The position numbers and the translations under genes are program-made. Positions 7,066 to 16,167 of a stretch of 44,228 bases of DNA are shown here, one piece after another. The DNA is from a virus. The first letter of the stretch is position 1. Every line of letters begins with the position of its first letter. Under the pieces are notes generated by a model. That model saw only the letters and a program-made list of their open reading frames with translations, had not been told where the DNA came from and made no database searches. The stretch lies in IMG/VR virus record IMGVR_UViG_3300046715_000089, positions 1 to 44,228 of that record; one strand, written 5' to 3'.

Positions 7066-7626
7066 TCAGACCCCCATCCACAGAATCTCGATCCGGGTCT
7101 GTGCTCCGGCGGTCGTCTGCCAGGTGAGGTTCGCGGCGGGCTCGCTGGACAGGAAGGCGTCCAAGCTGATCTGGTCGCCGAGGTTGCAATAGCCCTCCCA
7201 TAGCCCGGACGCACACTTGGGGTCCGCTGCGCCGGTGGGGATGAACAGCTCGGGGCCCTCCCAGCCGTTGGTGCCCGCGCCGGTCTGGCTGCCGCCGTTG
7301 ATGCCGAAACTCGGGATCAGCACGGTGCCTGCCGCACCGGTGCCGGCGAGGCTGATGGTGCCGGAGCACAGGTACCAGCCGGGGGCCTGCACGGTGTAGA
7401 CGGTGGGGCTGCCTACGACCCACCCGGTGTAGGGGTCCTCGTCGATGGTGTCCCAGGGGACGAGCGTGTGCGCGTTCTTGGTGACCGTGCCGGTCGCGGC
7501 CCGGCGTGCCCGGAAGGCGATCTTGTTCCGCATGAACGTGAGCGCCGTCGCCATCAGGTTCAGGTTGGTGACCGTGTCGGTGCCGGGATAGAAGACGGGA
7601 ATGTCGGGGACGGGCGGGCCGGTCAT
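7066..7626 (-). CDS. Small fibre-like virion protein with C1q/TNF-like module
   Basis: A 186-residue protein. Residues about 70-186 carry the segment TGWVVGSPTVYTVQAPGWYL, which lines up with the C-terminus of the upstream fibre protein (GGWAIANPSRYTCQRAGLYL). Both end in a beta-strand tail with a hydrophobic close (IEILWMGV and RIVAVWMAA). The pattern (…Y…P..G.Y.) is typical of trimeric C1q/TNF-like jelly rolls used as surface-binding heads on phage fibres. It probably forms part of the tail tip or a head decoration; the fold is inferred. Confidence 0.6.
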   Translation of the reverse strand: MTGPPVPDIPVFYPGTDTVTNLNLMATALTFMRNKIAFRARRAATGTVTKNAHTLVPWDTIDEDPYTGWVVGSPTVYTVQAPGWYLCSGTISLAGTGAAGTVLIPSFGINGGSQTGAGTNGWEGPELFIPTGAADPKCASGLWEGYCNLGDQISLDAFLSSEPAANLTWQTTAGAQTRIEILWMGV

Positions 7627-8846
7627 GCCGCCATCCAGACCGCGACGATGCGGGAGGCGTTACCGGCGGTGGTGTTGAGGCTGCGGGACGCGCCGGAGGT
7701 CTGCTGCATCTGCACCTCGACGTAGTCTCCGGCGGCCATGCGGATCAGGCCGGTGGCGTACAGGGCGGTGCCGGTAGGGCGGAGGGGGTCGGGCACGGTC
7801 GACCATCCGGCGTAGGCCTGCGTGCCGCCTGCTGCGAAGGTTTGGAGCAGGCGGATGGCGCGGTAGCCGCTGTTGGAGGCGGTCTCGATGAGGTTGCCGA
7901 GCCCGGCGATGAGGTACAGGCCCGCGCGCTGGCAGGTGTAGCGGCTGGGGTTGGCGATGGCCCAGCCGCCGTAGTTGTCGACGGTCTCTCCGGCGGTGGT
8001 GAAGTTGATGGAGGTCCAGCCGGTTCCGGTGGGGATGGTCTGGACGGTGCCGGAGGCGGTGATGCGGGCGATCGGCGGGTTGTTGAGGAACCGGACCATG
8101 TCCCGCAACTCGACGTTCAGCGGGACTTTGGCGCCGCCGGTGGCGGAGCCGGTGAGGACGTCGGTGGCGGTCCAGGTGTGCGGGGTGGCGGGCAGGGCCG
8201 GGGTGAAATTGGTGATGAAGCCGTTGTCGGACTGGCAGACCCAACGGACCGTCAGCGACGGAGTCTTGCCTGAGACGGCGGTGTTCACGGCGGCGGCGGT
8301 GTCGTTGTAGCCGACGAGTTCGAGGTAGTCCGAGGCGTTGCCGCTCAACTTGACGAGGTCGATGATCATCGTGTCGACGACGTGACCGGCGCCACCGGCG
8401 ATCCGGGCACCCTCCAGGATCGTGCCGCCGCCGTTGACGCGCAGGCCCGCGATGAAGTCGTTCGTTGCCGAGGAGCTGAAAGGGACGTAGCCGGTCGCCA
8501 GGTACCAGTCTCCGGCCCCGGCCCCATCGTCGGAGTTCGTTCTCGGCGCGAAGTACCGGCCGGTGTTGGTGACGTCGGAGTGGCCGGACCAGAGGTCAAC
8601 CAGCTCGGACAGGCCGGTGATCGCCGTGTAGACACGGGAGGGGATGGACTGCGCCAACGTGGCGATGCCCTGAAAGAGGGGGCGCTGGCGGTGCCAGAGC
8701 ATGCAGCCGCCCGCATCCATCTCCAGGTTCGGGGCGTGCAGCGAGGTTCCCTTGACGCCGGGCGCCTGGTCGGTCCACGTCACCGGGTCGACCGGCAGAA
8801 AGACATACTGCCCGTCGGGGAGGTACGCCTTTGCGAGGGTGGACAT
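7623..8846 (-). CDS. Tail fibre / receptor-binding-like protein
   Basis: 407 residues, starting at the ATG that overlaps the upstream stop by 1 nt. The N-terminal part begins MSTLAKAYLPDGQYVFLPVD, the middle is beta-rich with Asn/Asp/Gly turns, and the last about 120 residues form a C1q/TNF-like module shared with the next gene. Its position right after the large tail protein is where actinophage receptor-binding proteins lie. No enzymatic motif is seen. The host ligand is unknown; cell-wall glycan or teichoic acid is only a guess. Confidence 0.65.
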   Translation of the reverse strand: MSTLAKAYLPDGQYVFLPVDPVTWTDQAPGVKGTSLHAPNLEMDAGGCMLWHRQRPLFQGIATLAQSIPSRVYTAITGLSELVDLWSGHSDVTNTGRYFAPRTNSDDGAGAGDWYLATGYVPFSSSATNDFIAGLRVNGGGTILEGARIAGGAGHVVDTMIIDLVKLSGNASDYLELVGYNDTAAAVNTAVSGKTPSLTVRWVCQSDNGFITNFTPALPATPHTWTATDVLTGSATGGAKVPLNVELRDMVRFLNNPPIARITASGTVQTIPTGTGWTSINFTTAGETVDNYGGWAIANPSRYTCQRAGLYLIAGLGNLIETASNSGYRAIRLLQTFAAGGTQAYAGWSTVPDPLRPTGTALYATGLIRMAAGDYVEVQMQQTSGASRSLNTTAGNASRIVAVWMAA

Positions 8847-11773
8847 CAGATCCCCACGATCGTGTTGCCGACGATGCCCGCGACCGGGTCGTTGAGCACG
8901 GTGACCGGCGCTGGTGCCGGGCCGAGGGCGAGAGTGACCGAGCCGGTCGTCTGGTCGCCGAACGAGAGGTGGGGCTGCACGCGCAGCACCTGACAGCGGA
9001 CCGTGTACGGCGGTGCGCCCAGGTGTCGTTTGGCCACCGGGACGATATCGCCGACCTCGACGCCGAGCACGAACGGCCAGCGGCCCGGCTCGGCAGAGGC
9101 CTCTATGGTGACGGTCTCGACGCGCTTGGCCGGGGTGGAGGATCTGGCCAGCCACCACCAGGCGATATCCCATGCCCGGTACGTATCGACGAAGCGGGTC
9201 GCCTTCGGCAGGGTCCGCTCGTTGTACTTGCGGACGCTGGTGTCATCGACCGCGACCAGCGTGGACGTCAGCGGGTTCTCCAGCCCGAACGTGTTCGCGG
9301 TGTTGGCGACGGCGACGGCGTTGTAGATGCGGGCCAGGCCATAGGACGGGCTCATGCCGGGCTGGTAGGGGATCTCCCCGGCCGCCGTGTTCTCACCGAG
9401 GGTCGCGCGCGGGGACTGTTGTGCGGCAACGATGCGGTCACGGAACTGGAGTTGCCCGGCGGCGTCGGGGAAGACCATGCCGTCCTGATAGCCGCCGACC
9501 TCGGCAACGATGTCCAGCACGGACCCGCTGGGTGAGTCTTCGGCGCTCACGGACGTGAACGAACCGTTGATGACCCGTGCGCCCTTCCAGCCGACCGTGT
9601 TGAGTTTGCGGCCGATGCGGGCGCTAATCGTCTCGCCGCCCGGCTTTCCCGTCTGTGCACTGAAGTTCAGGGCGTCGACCTCGCCGTCCGTGATCCTGCG
9701 CCCAAAGACGGCGACATGGGCGTGAATGGCGGGGAAGCATTTGCCGTGGAAGAACTGGTCGGCCTCGCCGCCGACATCAATGGCAGAGAAGCTGGAGACG
9801 AGGTTCGCCGACCCGGACAGAACGCTGACGCCATCGACATAGACCGTGAATGAGGTCTGGTTGAACGTCAGCGACCACACGCGGATGTTCCCGATCAGCG
9901 AGTCGGACCCAGAGGTCGTCGTCGTGGCCGCGTGCGTGGTCTTGTCCCACACGGTGACCTGCGCATAGCCAGCCGCGTTGTCGATCGACAGTTTGAGCAC
10001 GGAGCCTTGGGCGCCCGCCGCCGGGTCGGTGTTTCGGAGGATTATCAGCGTCGGGTCGGTACTGCCCGCAGTGATCGTTGTGAACTGGGCGAACGTCGTG
10101 GCAACGACTCCGAAGATCGTGACGCCGCCCGAGATCGGCGGGAGGTCGCTCATGCCGGAGCCGACGAGCGCGTAGCCCTTCTGGGCGATCTCCGCAGACG
10201 TCTGGCCCGCCTGCGCCCAGCCGGTACCAGGGTCTCCAATGAGCGTGAAGAAGGAGCCGGTAGCGGCTTCGAAGTCCTGGAGCGACCCCCCGAAGTCGGC
10301 CTTGACGTTCGCCCCAGCGCCGTATTTTGAGACGGTCTGGGTCAGCGCCGCATTGCTCCGACCCGAGGCGTTCGCCGCGTACCCGTTGCCGGGCGCGTCG
10401 TCCATCGGCCAGTAGTGCGTCGGGTTGCGCCGCATGATCTCGCCGCGCAGGGCCGACAGGTTCGCGGCCGTGAGCGCCTCCAGGACGTCCGTGCCGGTCG
10501 CCTGGGTCTCCGCGTAGGCCGCGCCGTCGTAGACGACGGGAATGTCCGCCAGCCAGCCGGATGCGAAGACGTACGGCTGCCCGTTCCACGTCATCACGTG
10601 CCGGTACGGGATGTAGGCGTCGATGGGGATGCCGACGTACAGGTCCCCGCTCGCCGTCGCGGCCAGCGCCGCCCCAGAGCCGTCCGCCCGGGTGAAGGTG
10701 ACCGTTGTCGTCCCGGCCGCGCTGGCCGTGGCCGTGACCTGGAAGACGGCGAGCTGCTTCAACGCGCCGGAGCTGGCGGCAAGGCGGAAGAAGTCACCCT
10801 TGAAGATGCTCGTGGCCTGCGCGTCGGGCACCTTGATCGTCGTCGTCGTGCCCGCCGCGTTCGCGGTTGCCGAGCCTGCCGGGCGCGGGGTGTACGCGCC
10901 GTCCCGGTTGTCGATGGCCAGGGTCGTCGTGCCCTGTTGCGGCATGCCGGAGTTCTGGTCGACGCCCCGATCGCCGTCGAGCTGCTTCAGCCGCTTGTTC
11001 TGGCTGGTCCAGACGACGCGCGGCAGTGGCGTGGACAGGTCGTAGCCGAAGCCGACCTGGAAGTCGGAGGCAGGCCAGTTCGGGTTCGGCTGCGCAGGGG
11101 TCGCGCCGACGGTCCTGATGGCGACCGCGACACCCGCCCAATTCTGCGAGGTGCCGAGGGTGAATGTCACCGTGCCGCCGGTCGTCGCCTCACGCCAGGC
11201 CGAGGCCATGCCCACGACCGGGCCCGTGTTCGTCACCCCGGTCAGGGCCGCCCATCCCGTACCCGAAGGCGTCGCGGCCGTGGCGACGTCGGCGACTGCG
11301 GCGGCGACCATCAGGCAGTTCGCCGACCCTGCCGGGGCCGGGACGGTGATACCCAGAGAGGTCGTGGCGGACGCCGTGGCGGCCGTGACCGACTCGACGG
11401 TGATCTGCCCGGTCGTGCCCGCCACCTCGATGACGTCGAGGACCACCGAGCCGACGTCAGACGCCGTGATCTGTGCCGCCGAAGCATAGACGAACAGGTT
11501 CGTCCAGCCGTCGAACCGTGCCGCCGGGCATGCCCAGATCTCCACCTGGAGCTGTGCGGCGGCGTGCTGCGAGGTCGCGAACTTCAGCGGGTCGTACAGC
11601 AGTGACCAGCCGTTGCGGGAGACGTCGCCGACGTTCAACGTGGGTGCGGAGCTGTCGATGACGCGGGATGCGATGACCGCGATCAGCATCCGGCCCGGCG
11701 TCGGGTTGGCGACGATCTCCTTGTCCTGGTCGGCGAACGTGCCAGTCCACTGGTTGGCGATCGTGACGGCCAT
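8846..11773 (-). CDS. Large minor tail protein with LamG-like domain
   Basis: 975 residues directly after the tape measure gene (1-nt overlap). The first about 230 residues form an Ala/Thr-rich beta domain. The region about 240-300 contains GFGYDLSTPLP and LAIDNRDGAYTPRP, a baseplate-hub/tail-tip type pattern. Residues about 450-680 (from HYWPMDD) resemble a LamG/concanavalin-like lectin fold. The C-terminal part (MVFPDAAGQLQFRDR, ETVTIEA) resembles the tail-hub segments of actinophages. It therefore probably merges the roles of distal tail, hub and sugar binding. No separate Dit or Tal gene is visible. Confidence 0.75.
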   Translation of the reverse strand: MAVTIANQWTGTFADQDKEIVANPTPGRMLIAVIASRVIDSSAPTLNVGDVSRNGWSLLYDPLKFATSQHAAAQLQVEIWACPAARFDGWTNLFVYASAAQITASDVGSVVLDVIEVAGTTGQITVESVTAATASATTSLGITVPAPAGSANCLMVAAAVADVATAATPSGTGWAALTGVTNTGPVVGMASAWREATTGGTVTFTLGTSQNWAGVAVAIRTVGATPAQPNPNWPASDFQVGFGYDLSTPLPRVVWTSQNKRLKQLDGDRGVDQNSGMPQQGTTTLAIDNRDGAYTPRPAGSATANAAGTTTTIKVPDAQATSIFKGDFFRLAASSGALKQLAVFQVTATASAAGTTTVTFTRADGSGAALAATASGDLYVGIPIDAYIPYRHVMTWNGQPYVFASGWLADIPVVYDGAAYAETQATGTDVLEALTAANLSALRGEIMRRNPTHYWPMDDAPGNGYAANASGRSNAALTQTVSKYGAGANVKADFGGSLQDFEAATGSFFTLIGDPGTGWAQAGQTSAEIAQKGYALVGSGMSDLPPISGGVTIFGVVATTFAQFTTITAGSTDPTLIILRNTDPAAGAQGSVLKLSIDNAAGYAQVTVWDKTTHAATTTTSGSDSLIGNIRVWSLTFNQTSFTVYVDGVSVLSGSANLVSSFSAIDVGGEADQFFHGKCFPAIHAHVAVFGRRITDGEVDALNFSAQTGKPGGETISARIGRKLNTVGWKGARVINGSFTSVSAEDSPSGSVLDIVAEVGGYQDGMVFPDAAGQLQFRDRIVAAQQSPRATLGENTAAGEIPYQPGMSPSYGLARIYNAVAVANTANTFGLENPLTSTLVAVDDTSVRKYNERTLPKATRFVDTYRAWDIAWWWLARSSTPAKRVETVTIEASAEPGRWPFVLGVEVGDIVPVAKRHLGAPPYTVRCQVLRVQPHLSFGDQTTGSVTLALGPAPAPVTVLNDPVAGIVGNTIVGI

Positions 11774-14178
11774 CAGCGGCCCACCGGGAGGCTCACCGGG
11801 ATGCGGTTCTGCACGATGACGTTCGCGACCGTGTGCGCGAGGTCGTAGTCCGCGCGCACGCTGCCCGCCACGTTCACGTTGATCGTGGTGACGTGCTGCA
11901 CGACGGTCGAGCCATTGCTGCCGATGCCGGGACGGCCGCCACGGGCGAACCCGCCGTAGATGCTCGCCCGCATGCTCGCCAGGGACTGCTGGGCGGCGAG
12001 GGCGGCGAGGTACTCGGGGCGGGAGCGGGCGGCCGTCAGGCGGGCCGACGCCGCCTTCTTCTGCGCCGCCGTCGGCTTCTTGGCCTTCCCGCCCTTGGCG
12101 AACCCGCCGTCGGCGAAGCCATCGAGCTTGTAGTTGATCGCATCCAGCAGCGGACGGTACTTCTCGGTCTGCTTCGCATTGATGACGTACTCACCGTTGC
12201 TCAGCAGTGCCGGGATGCTGTCCGAGGTGCCCGTGCCAGGGCCGAACACCGGACCGGACGGGCCGCCGGAGTCGAGATGCTGGACCGGGCCGCCGACCGC
12301 ACGGTGAATGAAGCCGCCGGTCGCGGCTGCGCCGAGCTTCCTGTTGCCCTTGCCGAACGTGGTGCCCGCGACCGTGTAGACGGTGCGGATGTAGACCGTC
12401 TTGCCGTGCAGGCTGTCCAGTTTGTTCTGGTACGCCTGCACGGCGGCCCGCGCTGCTGCCGCGTTGTTCGACAGCCGCGTGCTCTTCGCGCTCGGGATCG
12501 AGTTCGTGGCCTTGGTGACGCCGAGCAGCTTCGTGGCCAGGGCCTCGGCGGCCCTCCGGTTCACGCCCATGCCGACCGCCGCCGAGACGAAGCGCTGACG
12601 CATCGACTCGATCGCCGCCGCCGTCGGGTGCGCGGTCGTCATCACGTTCTTGATCGCGCCCGCAAGGGAGGACAGCGCCCCGCGGTTCGCGAGCGCGGCC
12701 TTGCCCATGCCGTTGATCCCGGCGTTGGACTGCCTGGCCTGCGCGTTCGCAGCCACCAGCGCCTGACGGTAGCTCGTCTCGGCGTCGAAGGCGCCCTGAG
12801 TCGCCGACGTGAGGCCCTTCAGCGCGTTCGCGAGCTGGTTGGAGCTCATCACCGCGGCCTGCTGCGCGGACATCACGTGGTTCGTGGCCACCGCGGCGAT
12901 CGCGGCCTTCTGGGCGAAGGTCGGGAACTCGCCGCCGCCGATCTGGAGCGCATGGTTGGCGCTGATCAGGCCGCCGGTCAGGGTCTCCAGGCCACCTCGG
13001 AACGAGCTGACCGTGGTCGCGCCGCCGCTGATCGCACCGAACGCCAGGTTGAACGTGGGGCCGAGCTTCACGGCCAAGTCGAGTGCGTGCGCCAGCGGCG
13101 GCAGCATCTGCGAAGCCGCCGTCGCGACGTTCGCGAACTCCGGTGCCGCGTCGGCCGCAGAGTTCGCCATGATCTTGATCGAGCTGCCTAGGTTCCGCGT
13201 GATCTCCGGAAGCTTCGGGCCCAGCTCGCCCATCAGAGTGGACGCACCGCTGGCCGCGGCATCGAATGCGGGGCCAAGCTGAGTGAGGGCGTACCCGGCA
13301 TCATGGGAGAAGCGACTGACCGCTGGCGCCAGCTTGGCGAAAGCGCTCGTCAGCGACGGCACGAGCCCGTCGAAGGCTTGGGTCGCAGAGTCGGCGATGT
13401 CCAGCCACGTCTGCTTGAAGGGTGCGGCAATCTGCGCCGTCATCGACTTAACGTGCGACGTCATGCCGTGAAGGGCGGCCTGGACCTGTGAGTCCGACTT
13501 CGTCGCCGCCAGTCCGAGGCCGGCGAGAGCGCCGCCCAGTCCGAGGGTGATCGCACCCTCGGCAGCGACGGCCGCGAACGGCACCGCGGCAAGGGCGGCC
13601 GTAACGAGGATGATCGCGCCCGGTCCGGATGAGCCGATGGACTCGAAAGCGGACGTGCCGGACTTCTCGATCTCCTGGAAGGCTCCCGAGCCCTCCTTTG
13701 AGAGGTCACCGAAGCGGCCCTCAAGCTGCTTGAGCAGGGCATTGTGGGTCTTGACCGCACCGCCGGCCTTCAGTGAGGCGAGCCGCTGTGCCGCTCCTGC
13801 CAGCTCCGCGTCGCGCGCAAGCTGACGCATCTGGTCGGCCGCCTGGTCGGCCGCCTTCCCTACCGCTCGCTCGGCCTCAGCCGCCTTGATTGCGGCGCGC
13901 TCGACCTCGCGCAGAGCATCAGCCTCGGCCTGGGCTGCCTCATCTGCCTTGATCTCGCCCATGGCGAGCTTCTCGGCGGCCTCGCCCGCCTTCGACATGG
14001 CACGGGCGGCCTTGTCCGCGGCATCCTTCGCGGCCAGCCCCATTTTCCGAGCGGCGAGCGCGGCCTCGGAGTTCTTTTCGCCGAACTTGTCAGCGTCCCG
14101 CGCGGCCTCGCGCAGACGCGCGGAATAACCGCTGGTGTCAGCAACGAACTTCTCTCTGACCTCAGGCAGATCGGCCAT
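11773..14178 (-). CDS. Tape measure protein
   Basis: 801 residues, the classic long Ala/Lys-rich helical protein after the tail chaperones. Residues 1-150 are strongly coiled-coil (repeated AARDADKFGEK and AARKMGLAAKDAADK patterns). Residues about 190-235 contain a long hydrophobic stretch (GAIILVTAALAAVPFAAVAA), expected for proteins that enter the membrane during DNA injection. Near the C-terminus is a Gly-rich segment with GPGTGTSDSIPALLSNGEYV, a common tape-measure feature. Using the usual 0.15 nm per residue, a tail near 120 nm is predicted (inference). Confidence 0.92.
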   Translation of the reverse strand: MADLPEVREKFVADTSGYSARLREAARDADKFGEKNSEAALAARKMGLAAKDAADKAARAMSKAGEAAEKLAMGEIKADEAAQAEADALREVERAAIKAAEAERAVGKAADQAADQMRQLARDAELAGAAQRLASLKAGGAVKTHNALLKQLEGRFGDLSKEGSGAFQEIEKSGTSAFESIGSSGPGAIILVTAALAAVPFAAVAAEGAITLGLGGALAGLGLAATKSDSQVQAALHGMTSHVKSMTAQIAAPFKQTWLDIADSATQAFDGLVPSLTSAFAKLAPAVSRFSHDAGYALTQLGPAFDAAASGASTLMGELGPKLPEITRNLGSSIKIMANSAADAAPEFANVATAASQMLPPLAHALDLAVKLGPTFNLAFGAISGGATTVSSFRGGLETLTGGLISANHALQIGGGEFPTFAQKAAIAAVATNHVMSAQQAAVMSSNQLANALKGLTSATQGAFDAETSYRQALVAANAQARQSNAGINGMGKAALANRGALSSLAGAIKNVMTTAHPTAAAIESMRQRFVSAAVGMGVNRRAAEALATKLLGVTKATNSIPSAKSTRLSNNAAAARAAVQAYQNKLDSLHGKTVYIRTVYTVAGTTFGKGNRKLGAAATGGFIHRAVGGPVQHLDSGGPSGPVFGPGTGTSDSIPALLSNGEYVINAKQTEKYRPLLDAINYKLDGFADGGFAKGGKAKKPTAAQKKAASARLTAARSRPEYLAALAAQQSLASMRASIYGGFARGGRPGIGSNGSTVVQHVTTINVNVAGSVRADYDLAHTVANVIVQNRIPVSLPVGR

Positions 14179-14179
14179 C

Positions 14180-14602
14180 TCACCCCCCGATCACGACGCG
14201 ATAGAAGGCGGATGCCCCGGCAGATGCGATGCGGCTGTAGGCGCCGCTCACGTCCATGTACGGGCGCGGCGGCAGGTGAGATGCGTGGTTGCGGCCGGCC
14301 ACGCCGCCGTGCTGTTGGATGCCCGCGTAGACGACGCCACGAGGGCCGACGTAGGCGTACCAGTGGCCGCCGCCACCAGCAGGCGGGGCTGCGTGGATCG
14401 AGCCCTGCAGGGCACCTGAGATGCGTGCGGGCGGGGTACCTGGTGCGGAGGGGGTCGGTGTACCGCGACCATGGGAGCGCTGGCCGAGCTTGCGCTGGAT
14501 CTCATCCCGTCCGGCGTCGGCCATCGCCTCGGCCGCCGCTCGACCGCCTTCGTTGTCAGCCCTGTCCGCCATGCGCCGGAGCGCGTCCCCCGCTTCGCTC
14601 AC
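14180..14602 (-). CDS. HK97 gp10-like tail completion/connector protein
   Basis: A 140-residue protein from GTG. It has an N-terminal helix (ALRRMADRADNEGGRAAAEA), then PGTPPARISGALQGSI, YVGPRGVVYAGIQQHGG and HLPPRPYMDV. The TPPARxSGxL and PPRPYM elements are typical of HK97 gp10/phage-virion-morphogenesis proteins that sit at the head-tail joint. Here it lies between the chaperones and the tape measure rather than beside the connectors. It overlaps the G-T chaperone frame by 47 nt. Confidence 0.6.
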   Translation of the reverse strand: MSEAGDALRRMADRADNEGGRAAAEAMADAGRDEIQRKLGQRSHGRGTPTPSAPGTPPARISGALQGSIHAAPPAGGGGHWYAYVGPRGVVYAGIQQHGGVAGRNHASHLPPRPYMDVSGAYSRIASAGASAFYRVVIGG

Positions 14603-14765
14603 CCGAGACCTCCCGGATCAGCTCTTCGACAGGAAGGAGCCAGTCATCGAGCCACGCGTACACCTGGTTGTCGACCTGCCAGGGCGTCCAGCCGTGGGCG
14701 AGCGCGTACCTCGCGTACGGCAGCGCCTTCAGCGCCCAGTGAGAGGGTTCCAGGCCGGGGATCAC
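14556..14765 (-). CDS. Tail assembly chaperone, T part (frameshift-expressed)
   Basis: From a GTG at 14765 the frame gives 69 residues, but it stays open upstream through the end of the G gene, reading ...EDDLLRLKNVLNGHVIPG. LLRLKNVLNGHVIPGLEPSHW is the kind of sequence found in actinophage G-T fusions, so the real product is G fused to T. The shift needed is -1 relative to G, somewhere between about 14786 and 14880. I see no canonical XXXYYYZ heptamer there. The ribosome site for independent initiation at 14765 is poor. The role is tape-measure chaperoning during tail assembly. Confidence 0.7.
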   Translation of the reverse strand: MIPGLEPSHWALKALPYARYALAHGWTPWQVDNQVYAWLDDWLLPVEELIREVSGERSGGRAPAHGGQG

Positions 14766-14785
14766 ATGGCCGTTGAGGACGTTCT

Positions 14786-15166
14786 TCAGGCGGAGGAGGT
14801 CGTCTTCGCGGGTGACCTCTTCTTCGCTGCCGGCTTCGTCTCCTCCTCCTCGATCGTCTCGGTAAAACCCGCCTTCTCCCAGTGCTCGTGGGTCTTGCGC
14901 TTCAGCTCGTCGTAGGAGTCCTGCGGAAGCTGATGGATGTCCTCGGCCGCGCCGTCCTCGGACCGCTCGAAGTCATAGGACCACTGCTTGATGACCATCG
15001 CCATCAGCGTGTCCCGCAGCCGCTCCATGCGCTGCAATGACTCGTATCTGGCCGGGTCCTCGGGAATGTCGACGAGCATGTCCTGCAGGCGGACGGTGAC
15101 GAGCCGAGGCATCTCGCCCGGAGTGTGGATCTCGGCCCACTGGCCGTCTTCGAAGTCGACGCGCAT
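14786..15166 (-). CDS. Tail assembly chaperone, G part
   Basis: 126 residues, located between major tail protein and tape measure genes as in nearly all siphophages. It is acidic and helical (MRVDFEDGQWAEIHTPGEMP, then SLQRMERLRDTLMAM), with a charged tail EEEETKPAAKKRSPAKTT. The G protein and a low level of G-T frameshift product coat the tape measure and recruit tail tube subunits. The terminal Lys/Glu codons form the region in which ribosomes must change frame. Confidence 0.78.
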   Translation of the reverse strand: MRVDFEDGQWAEIHTPGEMPRLVTVRLQDMLVDIPEDPARYESLQRMERLRDTLMAMVIKQWSYDFERSEDGAAEDIHQLPQDSYDELKRKTHEHWEKAGFTETIEEEETKPAAKKRSPAKTTSSA

Positions 15167-15180
15167 GGGGGGCGCCTTTC

Positions 15181-16167
15181 TCAGTAGGTGGTGACGAGGT
15201 TCTGCAGGACGGCCTTGACCGGCCCGAGGCCACCGGAAGCGCCGACGTCGGTGGCGTTGGCGAAACCCTTCCAGGACATCTCCCAGCCGATCGGGGTGTC
15301 GCGGTTCATCGGGCCGGAGTTGTACTTCGCGGTTGTGCAGGTCAGCGTCAGGTTCCGGAGGTTGGCCACGGTGCCGCCGGAGTCGATGTTGTAGACGATG
15401 GCCTGGCCGGTGGCCGCCATGAGGGCGGTCAGCGGGGCCTCGTCCTTGGCCGCATAGGTGAGCTTGCCCGCCACGGTCATGCCCTTGCGGACGATCGCGT
15501 ACGGGTCCGGCGTGCCGTCGGCCGTGTCGACGACCTCCAGGTCACGGGAGATCGTGATGCCCCACTCGCGAACGTTCGGCTGCGCTGCACCGCCGACGGT
15601 GATGGCGGACTTGAAGGTGGGGATGACGACCTCGGCCGTGACGGTGTTCGTCGGCGCGGAACCGGCCGGAGCGGAGGCGTAGGTGGTGTACTTCGCGCTC
15701 ACGGTGACCAGGCCGGTGGCGTTGCCGGAGATCTCCAGCTCCGAGCAGCACGCGTAGGCATACGCGCGGGCGTTGACCGTCGGCGTCAGGTTGGTGTTGT
15801 CGGTGATCGTGTGCGCCACCGGCTGCCCGTCGCCGCTGTTCAGCAGCGAGAACGTGTGCGGGTAGACACCGGACACCGCGGCGCCGACGGCGTAGCCGCC
15901 GAACATGTTGTAGAGCAGGTCGCCCATCGTGTCGACGTACAGGTACGTCTCCAGGTCCACCGACCCGATCCGCGGCCCGGCGACGGCGTTGTACTCGACC
16001 GCCATCGAGCCGCGCTGCGCGTCGTCGATGAGCAGGCCGGGGCTGTCTTCGGTGTCGAGCTTCGTCCACGGCACGAAGCGGGTCGGCGCGACGGCCGTAC
16101 CGTTCGAGCTTTCCTTGCCGAAGCCGACGAACGTGCGCTCGCCGGGGAACACCACGGGGCTAGCCAT
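15181..16167 (-). CDS. Major tail protein
   Basis: 328 residues, upstream of the chaperone genes. Pattern: FPGERTFVGFGKESSNGTAV at the start (typical of tail tube proteins that begin by describing a tolerant beta fold), MGDLLYNMFGG in the middle, and DPYAIVRKGMTVAGKLTYAA, GPMNRDTPIGWEMSWKGF near the end. It is rich in Thr, Ala, Gly and beta strands. It should polymerise as hexamer rings into the tail tube. Its start overlaps the end of the next upstream gene by 8 nt. Confidence 0.85.
   Translation of the reverse strand: MASPVVFPGERTFVGFGKESSNGTAVAPTRFVPWTKLDTEDSPGLLIDDAQRGSMAVEYNAVAGPRIGSVDLETYLYVDTMGDLLYNMFGGYAVGAAVSGVYPHTFSLLNSGDGQPVAHTITDNTNLTPTVNARAYAYACCSELEISGNATGLVTVSAKYTTYASAPAGSAPTNTVTAEVVIPTFKSAITVGGAAQPNVREWGITISRDLEVVDTADGTPDPYAIVRKGMTVAGKLTYAAKDEAPLTALMAATGQAIVYNIDSGGTVANLRNLTLTCTTAKYNSGPMNRDTPIGWEMSWKGFANATDVGASGGLGPVKAVLQNLVTTY

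Noticed and set aside
10415-11605. 396-codon + strand frame opposite the large tail protein
   Set aside because: Shadow frame of Arg/Gly-rich composition; the LamG tail protein is convincing.
11833-13191. 452-codon + strand frame opposite the tape measure gene
   Set aside because: Arg/Gly/Val-rich shadow frame; the tape measure product is clearly real.
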